A stretch of DNA of 43,536 nt from Saccoglossus kowalevskii (lineage: Eukaryota > Hemichordata > Enteropneusta > Harrimaniidae): positions 45,158-88,693 of the forward strand of contig NW_003149275.1 of the NCBI RefSeq assembly GCF_000003605.2, in the 5' to 3' direction. Shown piece by piece: positions 11,927-22,794 of the stretch. The notes under the pieces were generated by a model. That model had not been told where the DNA came from and did no database searches. It saw nothing but the letters and a program-made list of their open reading frames with translations. Numbering within the stretch: position 1 is the first letter of the stretch; each line of letters opens with the position of its first letter. Made by a program: the position numbers and the translations under genes.

Positions 11927-14480
11927 GGGTTAGCGCAATTGAAATCTGGGAGTGGCGGAAAAATTTAATTTTTATTTTAGTCACATGTGACTCGTTACAA
12001 TTTTGCATATTCTCATTCATTCTAATTGTGTTACTTTCAACTATAATGCCCGAAGGGAGGGGTTACTCACTAAAAATGATAGTAGCTACCAGCTCTCTAC
12101 CCTTGCCAAGTCAACCAAAATGCGAAAACGTATACACTTTGACAATTTTCAACGACACGGGTTAAGTATTATATCAGCCGTTTTCCCATCATTTTGGACT
12201 GTTTTTGTATGGCTAAATCAAAGCTTCTTGTCACCTTTGCTTAAAAGGGGGTCCCATCTAGACACCATAGCCCCAAAATACGGTAGATACGATTGTCAAA
12301 TGGAAGCAAATGATCCTTGGTATTTTGTGTGGTTAACGCCTAGTTTTGAAGTTGGCATCCATGATGTCTGATTCACATGTTGCATCTCTTGACATTATGG
12401 TTAGTACTCACCCAATTATATGCTCTTAACATATACTATAAAAATACATATTTTCACTTGTATGTTTTATTCAACTCATCATACACATCCGTCATAATGT
12501 GCTAAATCTATTCCATTTACACAGTGTTTGCATTTAATATGACGTCAGTGTTAGTCTGACTCCGATTTCCCAGGGACGTATGATTGGGATAATGACGTAT
12601 TACGTGAGCACCCTGCGCCAGTTATCATAGTACCTACTAATCGTGTTAGTTGTTATCCGCACCAAAATTGTCAATCAACTAATATTCGGTACAGGTATTA
12701 TCTATTTCATATAAACAACAGACGTATGATTTCAGAAAGGACAAAATAGCCATTAAGTTCACTCCAGGTTCAATACAATAAGTGTGTCCGATGTCAAAAT
12801 AAAGGTCGAAAGTATCTGAGTATCCAAGCTAAGTTTTGTGACGTCAATTTCACTTGTTGCATGCTTTCAATTTCAATCGTTTGGAATATGCTGCATATTT
12901 TCACCACCACTGTCAGTTGGTGACCGTGCCATTGATTGGCTGAGAAATATAGCTTGGTAATAACCAATGTGGCAATTTCAGTCGTCTCAGTGGAAATCGT
13001 ATCATTTGGTCGGAATCCTCGTGCATGAAAATTAAAAACTGTCCAATGATCAAAAATAGTTGCTGCAACGATGAAAAACTTTCATGATGTAATATAGTAA
13101 TGATATTCATATAGAAGGCAAAATGGTCGTTGAGGGCGGTAAAATAATTTGAGTTCTAGATAATAAATTTCTCCCAGGGCACTCAGTAAAAGTACATGGC
13201 ATCCTTTTTTGAATTCTAAACTACCGTGACACCCCCTGTATCCCAAGGTAGAAGAAAATGACAAGTCCCGTATCATCCGACGAACCATCGTCGTCTTCGT
13301 TCATTTCGCGAATCTCAACTTATGTAAAATCGAATGAAACCAAACATAATTATTAGTCTTAGACTTATTAATACAGCTTACAAACGACACCCCTACTATG
13401 TGATCAGCACAGCATTATAGATCAACAGTTCTTTCACGTTGTCAGTGTAATCGTTGTATTACTTGTCCATGTTTATTTGCCACTAATAAAATTTATGGTT
13501 CCAAAGGTTGTATCAATACACGCAATTCTTTGACGTGTCTGTCATCCAATTAAATTTATTGTATTATTTATAAATGTTATAGTGTGTACGTGGGTGAGAC
13601 AGGTCGCCGCTTCAGACTATCGCAATTTCCATACAGCACCCCGTGTTATAAGAGTATCAAAGGTACTATGATTGTTAACGGTGACCAGTGGCATGAATTT
13701 GGATTGTAACTTTTTAATTTACTCTGGATGTTTGGTTTTCCCAAGGTACACACACACATACCTATCGCGAAAAGGAGAAACCACTCCCGACAATCACACT
13801 ATTACTGTATGTACTGTAATAGTTACGGAACATTGCTCTAACTGAAACTCGTAAATATTGCAGTTGCTTCGAGTTCAGTGACACCTATAACCTCGGACTA
13901 CTAAAAGAAGTGGTCTGAACTATAGCGCGGCTTAACCGTAGTAACCATAGTAACACCGGACGTGATATATAGTACATAGTGTTTGGTAATCGTCCTACAT
14001 TACTATTAAAAACTGCTAGACGTGTCGAGCTATGGCTCTTTAACTATAGCACAGAAAATCTGACCTCACGAGAATACACCTGTGTTAATCACATTATAGG
14101 TTTTTGTTCGGCGTTGAACATATTTTTTCTGACCTGATTCATTGTCAATTACTTATCTATTTTCATAGCTATAAAATATTTAATACTGTCACTCGGCTTT
14201 GTAAACTTGATCTAATATGATAAAATCAAATAGTTGTTGACACAAAGGCATTAATTCGTTGGTTGTAGCACAGTTCCATTTGGTTGGGTTAACATTTTGG
14301 TACTATTTCACGCAGACGTTCACCGCGTATGTATAGAGTAAATATGAGATGCGCAACACGCAGCATGTTAGCAGCATTGTTATTGACACTACATGTTAGT
14401 GAATAATAGTTACCATGGTCACGTGTATTTCGTCGTATTTTGCAATCGACCATTTTGCGATTGCTCCACTTTAAAATATA
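11927..14480. other. Intergenic, no gene recognised
   Basis: AT-rich sequence. The longest frame (12003-12371, plus, 122 codons) has no recognisable domain. Nothing else supported. Confidence 0.4.
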
Positions 14481-14487
14481 ACTCCGT

Positions 14488-14675
14488 CCCCAAATGACTA
14501 GCATCACGGAATAGGCAATTGCTTTCTCCCAAATGACCAGTACCACGAGATGGACAATAACTCCTCCCCGAATACCACAGAGTGGATAATAACTATCCTG
14601 AATAACTAGCACCACAGAAAAGGCGATAGCTATCTTTCAAAAGACCAGTACCACGTGATAAACATTAATACCATC
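14488..14675. repeat. Degenerate ~39-bp tandem repeat
   Basis: About five diverged units of the form CCAAATGACTAGCACCACG followed by GATAGGCAATAACT-like sequence. The weak 108-codon minus-strand frame here (14289-14615) is a by-product of the repeat. Confidence 0.6.
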
Positions 14676-14949
14676 ATAGCATGAATGCCATGGCACTTGT
14701 CAGCTTGTGATAGATTCGAATATGTACGACACAATTAAGTTGTAGATTGGTTTATCTTAACATGGGGTAATCTTTTACAGGTGTTATCGAGGATCGGACA
14801 TGTCACGGTCCTCGAAGAATAACATGTTGGCAATATGCATTCGTACGAAGAAACGTATAATAAATAATATATATCAATGTCTGAACTCTAATTATTATAT
14901 GTTAGAATTTACCTTGAATCCCTGTCTTCGGTATTTTTCGTAGTATATA

Positions 14950-15025
14950 CGCCGCAGTGCTGTGACACCACGAATGCCTGCCGTGATTCTCACTGTCATG
15001 TGACACCGCGAATGCCTGCTATGAT
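14950..15025. repeat. Two-copy tandem duplication
   Basis: TGTGACACCACGAATGCCTG near 14959 recurs as TGTGACACCGCGAATGCCTG near 14999, each followed by a CGTGAT or TATGAT end. Confidence 0.55.
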
Positions 15026-15029
15026 GGGG

Positions 15030-16220
15030 CAAGATTAGATGATGATTCACATTGTACATAGACACCATATCAAGCTAATATTTATAATGACGTGTTTTCA
15101 ATGTAAACAATGATGTGCCTTTCCCCAAACCCGTCATCCTTAGAAATGACGTACGGAAATGTACAAAGTTTGCCAGTAAAGTCTCGTGATTGTTACAAAC
15201 TCAGAGTTTAGTGTTAAATATTTATTGACAACTAATTATGACCATGACTGTTTAGCTCAGTGCACAATCGATAAAAGCTGCGCAGAAAAGTTACTGATCT
15301 TCGCATTTAAATATTTATAGTGTACACAGCGATAGCATATCGGGTCATCCCTACGGTCGAGGCTACACTATAGTGAATTAAAGATACAGTAAGGCTGAAA
15401 ACATTGCCGTGAGATGATACATGACGGTGAACACACTGAATTATGATCACGAACTAATAACGTTGTTTTTGCGGTACACATAATTCATCCGATGAAAAAC
15501 AGTAATAGCTTGTACAGTTAATTTAAATAATCAAAATAATAAGGGCACATGTAAATAGAGCATTTCACTATTCCCGTAAATAACAAGGTTGTATTGATGT
15601 TATGTGGAAAACAGTTCCAGTGTGAATGGAGTCGATAGGTCGAAGTTTTCAATTTGGACGACATCTATTGGGTGCCTAAATGTAAACATAAACGTTCCTA
15701 TCATGTATAAATAATTAAATACGGCTTATGTACATGTGTACGTAATTTCAATGCAAGTCATACGGTGCTGGTCACAAGTTCACGAGAGCAGTTGACATAA
15801 TATTTCACTGACATGTTATCAAGTGTGTGATCGGATGATGCCTAAGCTGAGATCTTTCACAGGGGCGAAACAAACTTACAAATATAATATAATATCAATT
15901 GTTAAAATAGAAGAAATTGATCACAAATCTAGATATGTAAAATAGTGTGCATACTACCGTATAATTTTCATAAAAATAAATCCCCATTCTGAATATGGTG
16001 AGCAACAAAAACTCTACAAAACGACTGTACGATATGTATGTAGTCTTTAATGAATGTAAAAATAAAGTGTACCCCACGACTGTAGGATATGCACTCAATA
16101 TCTTGTAGTCTTTACCCACAGACTGCGGGATAACATATGTACACAACTACTTGATGCACTTCAGAAACTTGTCAACCTCTATATTGGTTAAATTGAATAT
16201 ATAGAACAAATGTAAAATAA
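15030..16220. other. Intergenic, no gene recognised
   Basis: AT-rich. Two diverged copies of CGACTGTA[CG]GATATG followed by GTAGTCTTTA occur near 16020 and 16075, suggesting another short degenerate duplication. No coding signal. Confidence 0.35.
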
Positions 16221-16225
16221 ACTTA

Positions 16226-16417
16226 TCATATTAGAGCAATACTATCCACTAGAGGGCGAAATTCAAGGCAAAACGCCCCCAGAGCTGACATTACTCTTTG
16301 TATATTAACAGGACAAGGGTTTCTCTCAATATCACCGCCAAACAAACAAACAATCAAATGGCATTTCATAGTAACACATTTCATGCGACAATTTTTATTA
16401 AACAGTTGTGAATACAA
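16226..16417 (-). mobile_element. Possible LINE ORF N-terminal relic with degenerate 2A-like motif
   Basis: A 63-codon minus-strand frame contains LIVCLFGGDIERNPCPV. The pattern hydrophobic stretch + GD[IV]ExNPGP is the 2A-like/N-terminal signature of many invertebrate CR1-type LINE ORFs. DIERNPCP lies at 16333-16310. The glycine of NPGP is replaced by cysteine (TGT), so ribosome skipping would not be expected. No further LINE protein was recognised around it, so this is a short relic or a chance match. Confidence 0.4.
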
Positions 16418-16419
16418 AG

Positions 16420-18990
16420 CTATGTGTTAAGAGAAATTAATAATTTGGGGACTCAGTATCGATAGGGATCGATTCATAACCTCCAATGGTACATTGATGT
16501 TACTAAATTTAACTAAAAATGTTAGCTTGATAGAGAACTAATACATCGGTATCGAAAGGTATACCATACCAATGCTGCCTGTACACTTCAGTGGTCTGTA
16601 GTTTGCCTTGGGAGTTTTCTAGTGGAAGCATGCCAACAAGTATTTGTGGCACCAAACAGGTATATAATTATATTTCAAACGAAAGTCCAAGGATGAGCTA
16701 GGAGGCGAAACTTCAAATTTTAGAACTTTGGGGGCTGTGAAATTATTAAAATGTTTATACATGTCCAATTTATCGTCGTTAAAAGGGAATCTTAGAACGA
16801 ACTCAATACTCTAAGCCAGTAGACTTCACATTACAAAATCCAATTTGAAGAGTGCATATTCTGGTCATCACGATGTAAACGTTCAATCAGGCATTTTGTG
16901 ATTCAGATGAAAGTCGCTGTAATTTACAGAGAACATATTCTATCTTTGGCATATATCAAGCTGTGTTGCCAACCTGTGTCTGTTCCCAGGGCTGACGGTA
17001 AGCCTGTCAAACAATGTGTTGTTTCTTTCGAACAAGTTAAATGAAGTCATTTAAAGGGCCACGCACAAACTCATCCACAAGTTCCTCCACCACATCATGT
17101 TTTTAGAAAATCAAAGTCAATTGCCCCGTGTTCCCCATCAAGTTGCACATTCGAAAATCGCTCATACACATAGAAAGCCGTTGCCAATAGAAAAATAGAG
17201 CTAAATCAAGTAAATATACATTATGAATATGGGCGTTTGTGCCCAAGTGAAGGCAGTAATTTGGCTGACAGCTATTGACATCTTTCATGAAATCTACCAA
17301 GCCTGGTGTTTCGTTCACCAATGAATCACCAATTTTCCGGGCTGAGCCATGAACTTGTCATTATGAGTTGTTGGTGAGGCCACCTTTCAAAATAATGAGG
17401 GCGCCCGCACAGCACAAAATGGCCTTAAAGTGAAGTGCCCTTAGATCCAAAAGAAGATGAAGGCTTCATACATGTAGTAGCTTATCTCATAGAGCTTTTA
17501 TTGGTGATGACTTGTCTCCTTCACACATGTTAAATATGGCGATAATTACGTTTTGAACGCCACATTTCTTTCAAATGTGATGCAAGTTTTATAAATTGTT
17601 GTGTGTTTTACTTTGATTTCTCTTTTTCACTATTGGGTTCAGGTCTACATCAACATTTAAACAATAATGCATTTCATTTTTGTTAATGGTTAAGGAAGAT
17701 GACTTTGGCGTTCACAGTGTTAATTTTATTTATTTTATTTTTATTTTAAATAAACTATAGTTTTTGTTTTTTTTAACTGTCCTGACAATACGTTTTTGAA
17801 AAACATTATTGAATAACAAATATAGTGTACTATGTTATAGTGTACATAGAGTTATTCTTTAAAAGATTGAAAGTTTATTCATTTGACATAATACTAAAAA
17901 TGTTTTGTACGATGAAAGAATGTTACATTTACATCAGCAATCTGAGTGACGTACAAACATGATATATTATTTGGGAATGCGTTAATTCGTCACGATTTAC
18001 ACACACACAAAATGAAGGATATCAGGGGTGAATGATATTTTCTCATTAAGTATTCATTTTGTCATACATTTACTAACAATTAAAAAAAAACTATTATATG
18101 TTCTATATTAAGGCATTAATTCAGGGATTAATAGCAGTAAGACTGCCACTCAAAATCAACTTATGGAATATGGAATATGTAATGAATATTTGTCTACAAA
18201 GGGACAATACAACTATGCTTGAATGATATTAAAGAAGTCATATGACAAAACAGTCAATTCTCAATACAATTGGAATATATCTGCCGTAGTGAGCGCCTCT
18301 GCTTCCAGTTAGGCTGAATTTGTGATTACAAGGGATTGAAATGGGAATAATCTGCGTACATAAAACGAGGAAGTATATATAACTAAACAGTTAGTCATTT
18401 GACCAAGAGTGGAAATATCATTGAAATTCTCTAGAATTGTGGGGGACTAGAAATTGATGTTTTAATGTTGTAGACAGAAGTGATCGTAATCACAGAAAAT
18501 ATATATTGTAAAACTGTCTGTGGAATAAAGCAATGAATATAAACTACTTAAATTGAAAAATGTACAATGCATTTCTGATAGGAAGAACTAAAACGTCTTG
18601 GTAAATATTGAAATTGTATTACAGTGGTTGGGAGGCTATCGTAGTGAAAACACCCATTGAACATAAAGGTCAATGAATCCTCCCAATTTTACGTGACATT
18701 CTATGCTAATTTATATCCCGGTGACAGCAACAACCTTTTTTTAAATTTAGAAATGGGAAACTATTAGCCAGGCAATATTCTACAGTTTTCAAAATTTATA
18801 AAATAATTACTGGTAACAAACTGTTCAGAGCAGTTAATTTTGTTGGGCTTCAATGCGAGTCGTTTTGTGAGTCGGGTTAAGTTGTTTCTACGTATAGCAG
18901 CGACAACAATAACAAGTGTGTTGCCCGCGAATTCGTGTGCCACTGACCTGATGAGTACACGTGGTGCAATACATAACAAATAGGTTTGTA
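16420..18990. other. Intergenic, mostly featureless
   Basis: AT-rich, with T/A simple tracts near 17720-17760. A minus-strand frame at 17321-17103 looks protein-like (FMKDVNSCQPNYCLHLG, LALFFYWQRL) but matches no family I know; after its stop the same frame continues HDVVEELVDEFVRGPLNDF. Possibly an old element relic. Confidence 0.25.
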
Positions 18991-19080
18991 GGACGGGCCG
19001 TTGTGGTGTAGTGGGGAGCGGGTCTGCTCCCCGGGTCTGCTTACAGTGACAAAGGGGCATTCGCCGAGAGTTTCCAATCG
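18990..19080 (+). repeat. Possible tRNA-derived SINE fragment
   Basis: TGGTGTAGTGG at 19004-19014 resembles a pol III A box and is followed by a 7-bp hairpin (GGGGAGC at 19013-19019 with GCTCCCC at 19026-19032). No convincing B box follows. Confidence 0.2.
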
Positions 19081-19309
19081 TGTACTCGTCAAATTCAACT
19101 TCATAAAAAAAATATATATTTATTTTAAGTTTCAATTGTATTTACACGCTCTAGGTACCTGGATATACGGTCACACTTAGGTAAAACAAACACAACCCAC
19201 AATAATAAATATCCCAGGTGACAGGTCATCATGGCGCAGTTTCTTTAGTGATCCTCGAGTCTTGTATGGAATCACATATATTAGGTGGAATCAATGGAGT
19301 TCATCGGAA

Positions 19310-19790
19310 AAGCTGTTCCAAGGAATTTTTTTTTGAGGGCAGGGGATTTTTTGTAGAGGGCGGGAAATACCAGTACCCCCTAGTGGGCAGGGCAGATTTT
19401 TAAAAAAATGCAAGGACGGGGAAACTTTTTTTTAGTAGGTAGGGTACTTATATAAAAAAATATCGCAGGGTGGACAAAACAGCCTTTAGGGCATGGTATA
19501 ATAAAAAACGCATTTGAGGAAATAACATCTGCTAAATGTGAGCAGCCGTGTGCTATCAATAACTGAAATGCGAGTCACCTACTGATCTGCTGAGTGAATA
19601 ATGTATTCAAGTAGTCCAGAGAAGCCATTTTTTAATGAGGGGAGGGGAGAGATGAATTTGGTCAGCAGGAGGGCAAGAAAAGCAAGTTGGCGGTAGGGGA
19701 GTAAACAAAAAAGTGTTTTTTTAATGAGGGGAGGGGAAAGATGAATTTGGTTAGCAGAAGGGGAAGACATTTTTTTTCAGGTTGAGGGTA
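19310..19790. repeat. Degenerate T-run/G-rich tandem repeat
   Basis: Alternating T runs and G-rich blocks. The clearest pair is TTTTTAATGAGGGGAGGGG near 19628 and again near 19718, a spacing of about 90 bp, each followed by GATGAATTTGGT[CT]AGCAG. More diverged T-run plus GAGGGCAGGGG or GAGGGCGGG blocks lie to the left. Confidence 0.65.
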
Positions 19791-19984
19791 GCTTATGAAC
19801 AGCTTTTAATTCCTCCCTATTCCCTTTATATTAAATAGCATACTTCAAAAGACCTATAAAATAAATGTTGTCCCAGAGAATTGACTATTTCAATTTATTG
19901 CTCGTTGTCTGCATCTGATATATTGGCTTACTCCTATTAAATTGAGGGGTTGGTTACAAAATGTTGATCTTCTAATCATTAGGG

Positions 19985-20145
19985 CTGTAACATTTAAAGT
20001 TGTTTGTTGTCCTCACATTTAGAGTTTTTATCACCTTTAGAATTGATAGTTATTACATTTGGGGTTGTTATATTTTGAGTTGATCTTTATTATTAAATTT
20101 CGGTTTTATTATCTTTGTGTTAGATCGTTTTTACATTTAACCATA
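19985..20145. repeat. Very degenerate ~20-bp tandem repeat
   Basis: Successive ACATTTAAAGTTG, ACATTTAGAGTTT, ACCTTTAGAATTG, ACATTTGGGGTTG and ATTTTGAGTTG blocks separated by TTATTATC-like spacers. Confidence 0.5.
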
Positions 20146-22452
20146 TAGTTACATACATAATACTGTTAAAAGAACTTGAACTTGAAAGTCAATGACAAGA
20201 GTGGATAAGCTACATGCAATACTCTATGCGCAAGTTATATCATCGCAGAATACGTAGAATTCGGCTACAGCAGAACCATTGTCACTGAATTATCAAACTA
20301 CTGTGTCAAATTTTACACACCAAACTCAAAATGTTTTATTTGTGTCACTTTGATGGACACTACACCTGTAATACAAAGAAAAAAATGGTTTTAAAATAGT
20401 GCAAAGATATAACAATGCAGCACGCGGAATGTCAATATATAACATTTTATTTTAATTAGTGCAGTATTTAAAATGACTGCCAATTAATAATCACTGTTTA
20501 GGTACAGGTCTGAAATGAACATGACAAAATTGTTCTGAAATAAATACCACTATAGATAAAACAAAACTTGATTTTGTTAACTTCAGCACGAAAAATACTT
20601 CCACATGTTTTAAAAATAAAAAATAAATATTTGTGATTTCATTGTCTCTGTATTGTTTTTGTCCATAGCAAAAACGTGGTTTAAATGAAAATGGACTGAT
20701 TACAAGGTACTTGTGTAATATACTATGTTATATTCAGAATTCAAGTGAAATACAATACCGTATTTGCTATATTAGAAGCGCATGTGTTATTTATTGTAAA
20801 TGACAGAGGTGAGTCTCTGGAAGTAATTCGAAGATTGTTCAAACTGGCATGATGATTATGAGGTTAGCAAAGTTGGTTCAACATAAGAGGTGTTTAGTAG
20901 AGCGAATACACCCGCCAGACCAGAGCGACTCGTGTCACCCGGAATTAAGCTAGGTAGCTGACTTTGTAAACAAAAGAGAGGAAAACAAAACAAATTAGAG
21001 GCTTCACACAATAATGTTTCAAGTTCCATATGTGGTTAATCAGACCATATGACTAAAGACTGCATAGACAACAAACGACATAACTAAATATGTTATTTAT
21101 TGTAAAAGAGGGCGACATTACTCCAGGAATTGTCCAGGAAAACATTGCTAAACAGAGCTGTGTCCGAGTGGAACGTGATCGGCCTGCCAGGTATAAACAT
21201 AGATAAGTATGATGACAAGACAAAGAAAAAGGAAAGAACAACCCGAGATGTAGATGTATCCACTCCCAACTGATGCAGTCATACATTCGTTGCATAATCT
21301 TAGTAATCACAGTGAGTAGTCATAGTACACATTGCTTAATGAATATAAATTCACAAGTGGCTACATTGAGTAAGTGGTTTTATGCACATTTTTTCTGGTT
21401 GCACTTTTGACATGTGCACTGCTGATTTATGAATACCGGGTGCTTAAGACCAAGCTGTACCTGTCTGTATTGAGAGTCTTAGAACTTCAGATACGACTAC
21501 CAGCGTCGATATATGGCATAGAACAGCCATTGCTGCCATGGTAGTGGTAGTACACGATGTATTGAACATTGGGTACAAATGTGTTAGAGCTACGAAGGGT
21601 AAGTGGCTAGATAAAGACAAATCACAAAGAAATTGAAAAGATTTCTATTCCAAGGAAAAGTCCAGACATTACTTTGCTGGTATAATTGGATCTGCACATT
21701 CCTTAAAGAAACCTGTTACTATCCGATCTCAAGACAGTAGACAGGTAGATCAGTCAACAGTTCCAGTCAGGCTATCACTGTCACTTGGGGCTGAAAATCA
21801 ATACATACTATTTTTTGTAAATCTTCAGCTATACGTATATAAATAAACGCTGTGGTGTTGTTCAATAAAGAAAACGTACTAGGAATAAACCTATGTGTGT
21901 ACATGTGCATTTTATCCATCTTCAATGCATAAACCCCACTTTTACGAGACCCCTCGATAAGTCGCGGTTTTTGTTTGGATCCCGCCACCTACGACTTAGC
22001 CAGGGACCACTTTGTACTTCTCGGTCGTTGTCTCCTTTAGCCATTTAACGGCCAATAAAATACACAATGCGACGAAACATAAGTTCTGTGTAGTTAGTTT
22101 AACATATGCGAGAAATTGGGGGGGGGGTCACAGTTATAGAATAGCAGAATGACTATGATTTAAGTAATTATAAAGTCAACAATACTTCGGTAACGAATTG
22201 GAATGTGTTTGACCATGTAAAACAAATTGCACTGGGCAGATATGCGAATATACTGCTCTCCCCGTATATTCACCCCTCAGAATCATTGCACCCCTCTTTG
22301 TTAAATGGGGTATTCTCAAATAAATACAATTTAGATTTAGATTGTAAATTTGTTTTAGTGAGTTACAAGGTACAACCCACCTCACATGGTAGCGACAGTG
22401 GCCTGGTATATACCTAAATCAACACGTGGGAATACGTTATCTGTGAACCAAT
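20146..22452. other. Intergenic and upstream flank of the 5'-nucleotidase gene
   Basis: No gene recognised. GAATACCGGGTGCT at 21431-21444 matches the 3' end of eukaryotic 5S rRNA over 14 bases, without the rest of a 5S gene. A G homopolymer lies near 22119-22128. The promoter of the downstream gene must lie near the right end, but I see no clear TATA box. Confidence 0.3.
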
Positions 22453-22794
22453 ATGTGGTTGTACCGTTGTCCGTCAGCGTTTATAGCTTTTTTGTGCATA
22501 TTACCTTATGCGTTATGCGACTACAAACTGACTTTACTTCACACAAATGACGTACATGCAAGGTTTGAAGAAACCGATGTCAATTCGGGGTCTTGTGACG
22601 AATCTGAGAAAGCTGCCGGGGAGTGTTATGCCGGTGTGTCTCGTCGAATGACTGAAGTGGAAAGAATACGAGAACGTGATGAAAATGTACTGCTATTAGA
22701 CGCTGGTGATGAATACCAAGGTACCATGTGGTTCTTTGTTTACAAAGGCAAGGCTACGTCACACTTTATGAACTGGCTTGACTACGATGCTATG
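22453..22794 (+). CDS. NT5E: 5'-nucleotidase exon 1
   Basis: Signal peptide (FIAFLCILPYALC), first metal-binding motifs TNDVH and AGDEYQG. Ends phase 0 at GTGAGT after YDAM. Confidence 0.95.

Noticed and set aside
12003-12371. 122-codon plus-strand ORF
   Set aside because: No recognisable motif, no splice or promoter context and composition like the surrounding DNA.
16690-16711. Hammerhead ribozyme core (GATGAG ... CGAAAC)
   Set aside because: The conserved CU before GAUGA is missing and no consistent stem III with a cleavage site follows.
18948-18955. CTGATGAG as a hammerhead core
   Set aside because: No GAAA partner after a stem II; likely chance.
19004-19032. A tRNA gene starting at TGGTGTAGTGG
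   Set aside because: No cloverleaf, no T arm and no B box; at most a SINE fragment.
18764-19135. 123-codon minus-strand ORF
   Set aside because: Overlaps the SINE-like segment and its hairpin and has no domain; probably chance.
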